NCBI GenBank assembly: GCA_946478755.1
Contig: CAMLDJ010000128.1
Location: 1 to 14,356 of the forward strand
From: an uncultured Pedobacter sp.
GTDB lineage: Bacteria; Bacteroidota; Bacteroidia; Sphingobacteriales; Sphingobacteriaceae
Direction of reading: 5' to 3'
Length of the DNA stretch: 14,356 nt
Part shown: in pieces, positions 13,738-14,356 of the stretch
Position numbering within the stretch: the stretch's first letter is position 1
How the letters are laid out: every line of letters begins with the position of its first letter
The notes under the pieces: generated by a model
What the model was told of the DNA's origin: nothing
Seen by the model: only the letters and a program-made list of their open reading frames with translations
Database searches by the model: none
Translations under genes and position numbers: made by a program

Positions 13738-14356
13738 AGCATATAACCATCTTTCATCTTGAAATAATGAACGGTGAGTGCCTGTGTACCCTCTGGCAGG
13801 TCGACAAACGAATCCAGTTTGCCCTCAGCTTCCAGGTAAAAAGGTTGAAGATGGATGTGCTTTCTAAACTCCAGTCCTTTCCTGCCATGCCATTTATAAA
13901 TGGCCTCTTTAGCGCACCAGCAGACATACAAACCATCAATATTATCGATCATCTGTTCTTGCTTCAGTTCTATATCATTGAGGAATTTATGCCTGATACT
14001 TTTTATTTTAGGTTTGATCAGCTCAATATCAACACCAACTTTTTTGGTCTTGCCAACGATCACGGAAGCATAATCATAAGAATGGCTTAACGAAATGTGA
14101 TAATCCAGATCAGGAAGATAAGGCTTACCATGCTCATCCATTCTGCAGTCAATATATTCCGCAGTATTGAGCATCGTCCGCAACAGCACCCGGGTGCTCA
14201 GCCAGTGCAGGAGTCGCTTGCCATTATTTAAGGTCGAAATGACATCCAGCTCATGTTGTTTCAACTGCAGGGCCGAAAGCAGTTCTGCTTCCGTTTCCTC
14301 AATTTTCCATACGGCCAGTATGGTATCCTCGTCAATATTTTTATTAAAAACTACAG
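13719..14356 (-). CDS. 4'-phosphopantetheinyl transferase (Sfp/AcpT-type), 5' end beyond window
   Basis: The enzyme transfers the phosphopantetheine arm of coenzyme A to a serine of acyl or peptidyl carrier proteins. Fragment residues, counted from the edge: WLSTR near 51-55, HGKPYLP near 75-81, HISLSHSYDYASVIVG at about 86-101, VGVDIE with Mg-binding D109 and E111, and the WCAKEAIYKWHG helix with E150. The frame continues upstream of the first start-like codon (TTG 14264) to the window edge and encodes about 30 further residues (KNIDEDTILAVWKIEETEAE), which match the normal N-terminus of Bacteroidetes members. The gene is therefore cut by the window, not short. Total visible length is 211 residues. 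It precedes lipB by 13 bases. Carrier-protein target(s) cannot be read from the sequence; housekeeping ACP is the default expectation. Confidence 0.93.
   Translation of the reverse strand, partial: VVFNKNIDEDTILAVWKIEETEAELLSALQLKQHELDVISTLNNGKRLLHWLSTRVLLRTMLNTAEYIDCRMDEHGKPYLPDLDYHISLSHSYDYASVIVGKTKKVGVDIELIKPKIKSIRHKFLNDIELKQEQMIDNIDGLYVCWCAKEAIYKWHGRKGLEFRKHIHLQPFYLEAEGKLDSFVDLPEGTQALTVHYFKMKDGYMLGYVVA

Noticed and set aside
1..14356. Defence system, CRISPR array, integrase or transposon
   Set aside because: No direct-repeat array, recombinase, transposase or attachment-site repeat was found. The MoxR here belongs to the SpoIIM/RDD type of locus, not to known MoxR-VWA conflict systems.

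Overview
The window looks like chromosomal DNA of a Bacteroidetes bacterium, most likely Sphingobacteriaceae (Pedobacter-like). The evidence is a secreted PKD-repeat protein with a type IX secretion (type B) sorting domain, a PorP/SprF partner gene, and TAnnTTTG-type -7 promoter boxes in place of the sigma-70 -10 box. A MoxR/DUF58/DUF4350/DUF4129/SpoIIM/RDD gene set of the kind seen in this phylum adds to this. Assignment below phylum level is inference from protein style. Coding density is very high: no gap exceeds 100 bases. No tRNA, rRNA, CRISPR array, insertion sequence or prophage was seen.

Layout. (1) Bases 1-2324, + strand: the 3' end of a large multi-PKD surface protein, then a PorP/SprF-family outer-membrane protein 3 bases later. 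(2) Bases 2376-3032, +: an MgtC/SapB-family inner-membrane protein. (3) Bases 3089-4516, +: a single-chain iron-sulfur L-serine ammonia-lyase. (4) Bases 4559-10628, - strand: a six-gene operon read right to left as SpoIIM, a polytopic membrane protein, DUF4129, DUF4350, MoxR ATPase and DUF58. All junctions are between -4 and +12 bases. An RDD-family membrane protein (10720-11463, +) is divergent from it. (5) Bases 11458-12931, -: DUF5684, DUF2752 and SGNH/GDSL hydrolase in a tight three-gene chain. (6) Bases 13010-14356, -: a 4'-phosphopantetheinyl transferase cut by the right edge, then lipB.

How they fit. The PKD protein and the SprF-like protein form a cargo/partner pair of the type IX secretion and gliding/adhesion machinery. 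The MoxR block probably encodes a membrane-anchored AAA+ chaperone system: MoxR supplies ATPase activity, DUF58 a VWA-like adaptor, and DUF4129, DUF4350, SpoIIM and RDD the membrane parts. Its substrate is unknown. The phosphopantetheinyl transferase and LipB both act on acyl carrier protein, one making holo-ACP and the other taking octanoyl groups from octanoyl-ACP.

Most notable points: (a) near-perfect TAnnTTTG boxes lie only 4 and 6 bases from the ATG of the serine dehydratase and RDD genes, predicting leaderless or almost leaderless mRNAs; (b) two genes (DUF58 and DUF2752) have no usable ATG and appear to start at TTG, each in the same frame as, and close behind, the stop codon of the upstream gene; (c) the RDD and SGNH genes converge so that both stop codons lie in one CTATAG palindrome; (d) the phosphopantetheinyl transferase runs in frame to the right edge, about 30 residues beyond the first in-window start-like codon. 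No clearly new biological system was found. The MoxR block is the best candidate for uncharacterised biology.
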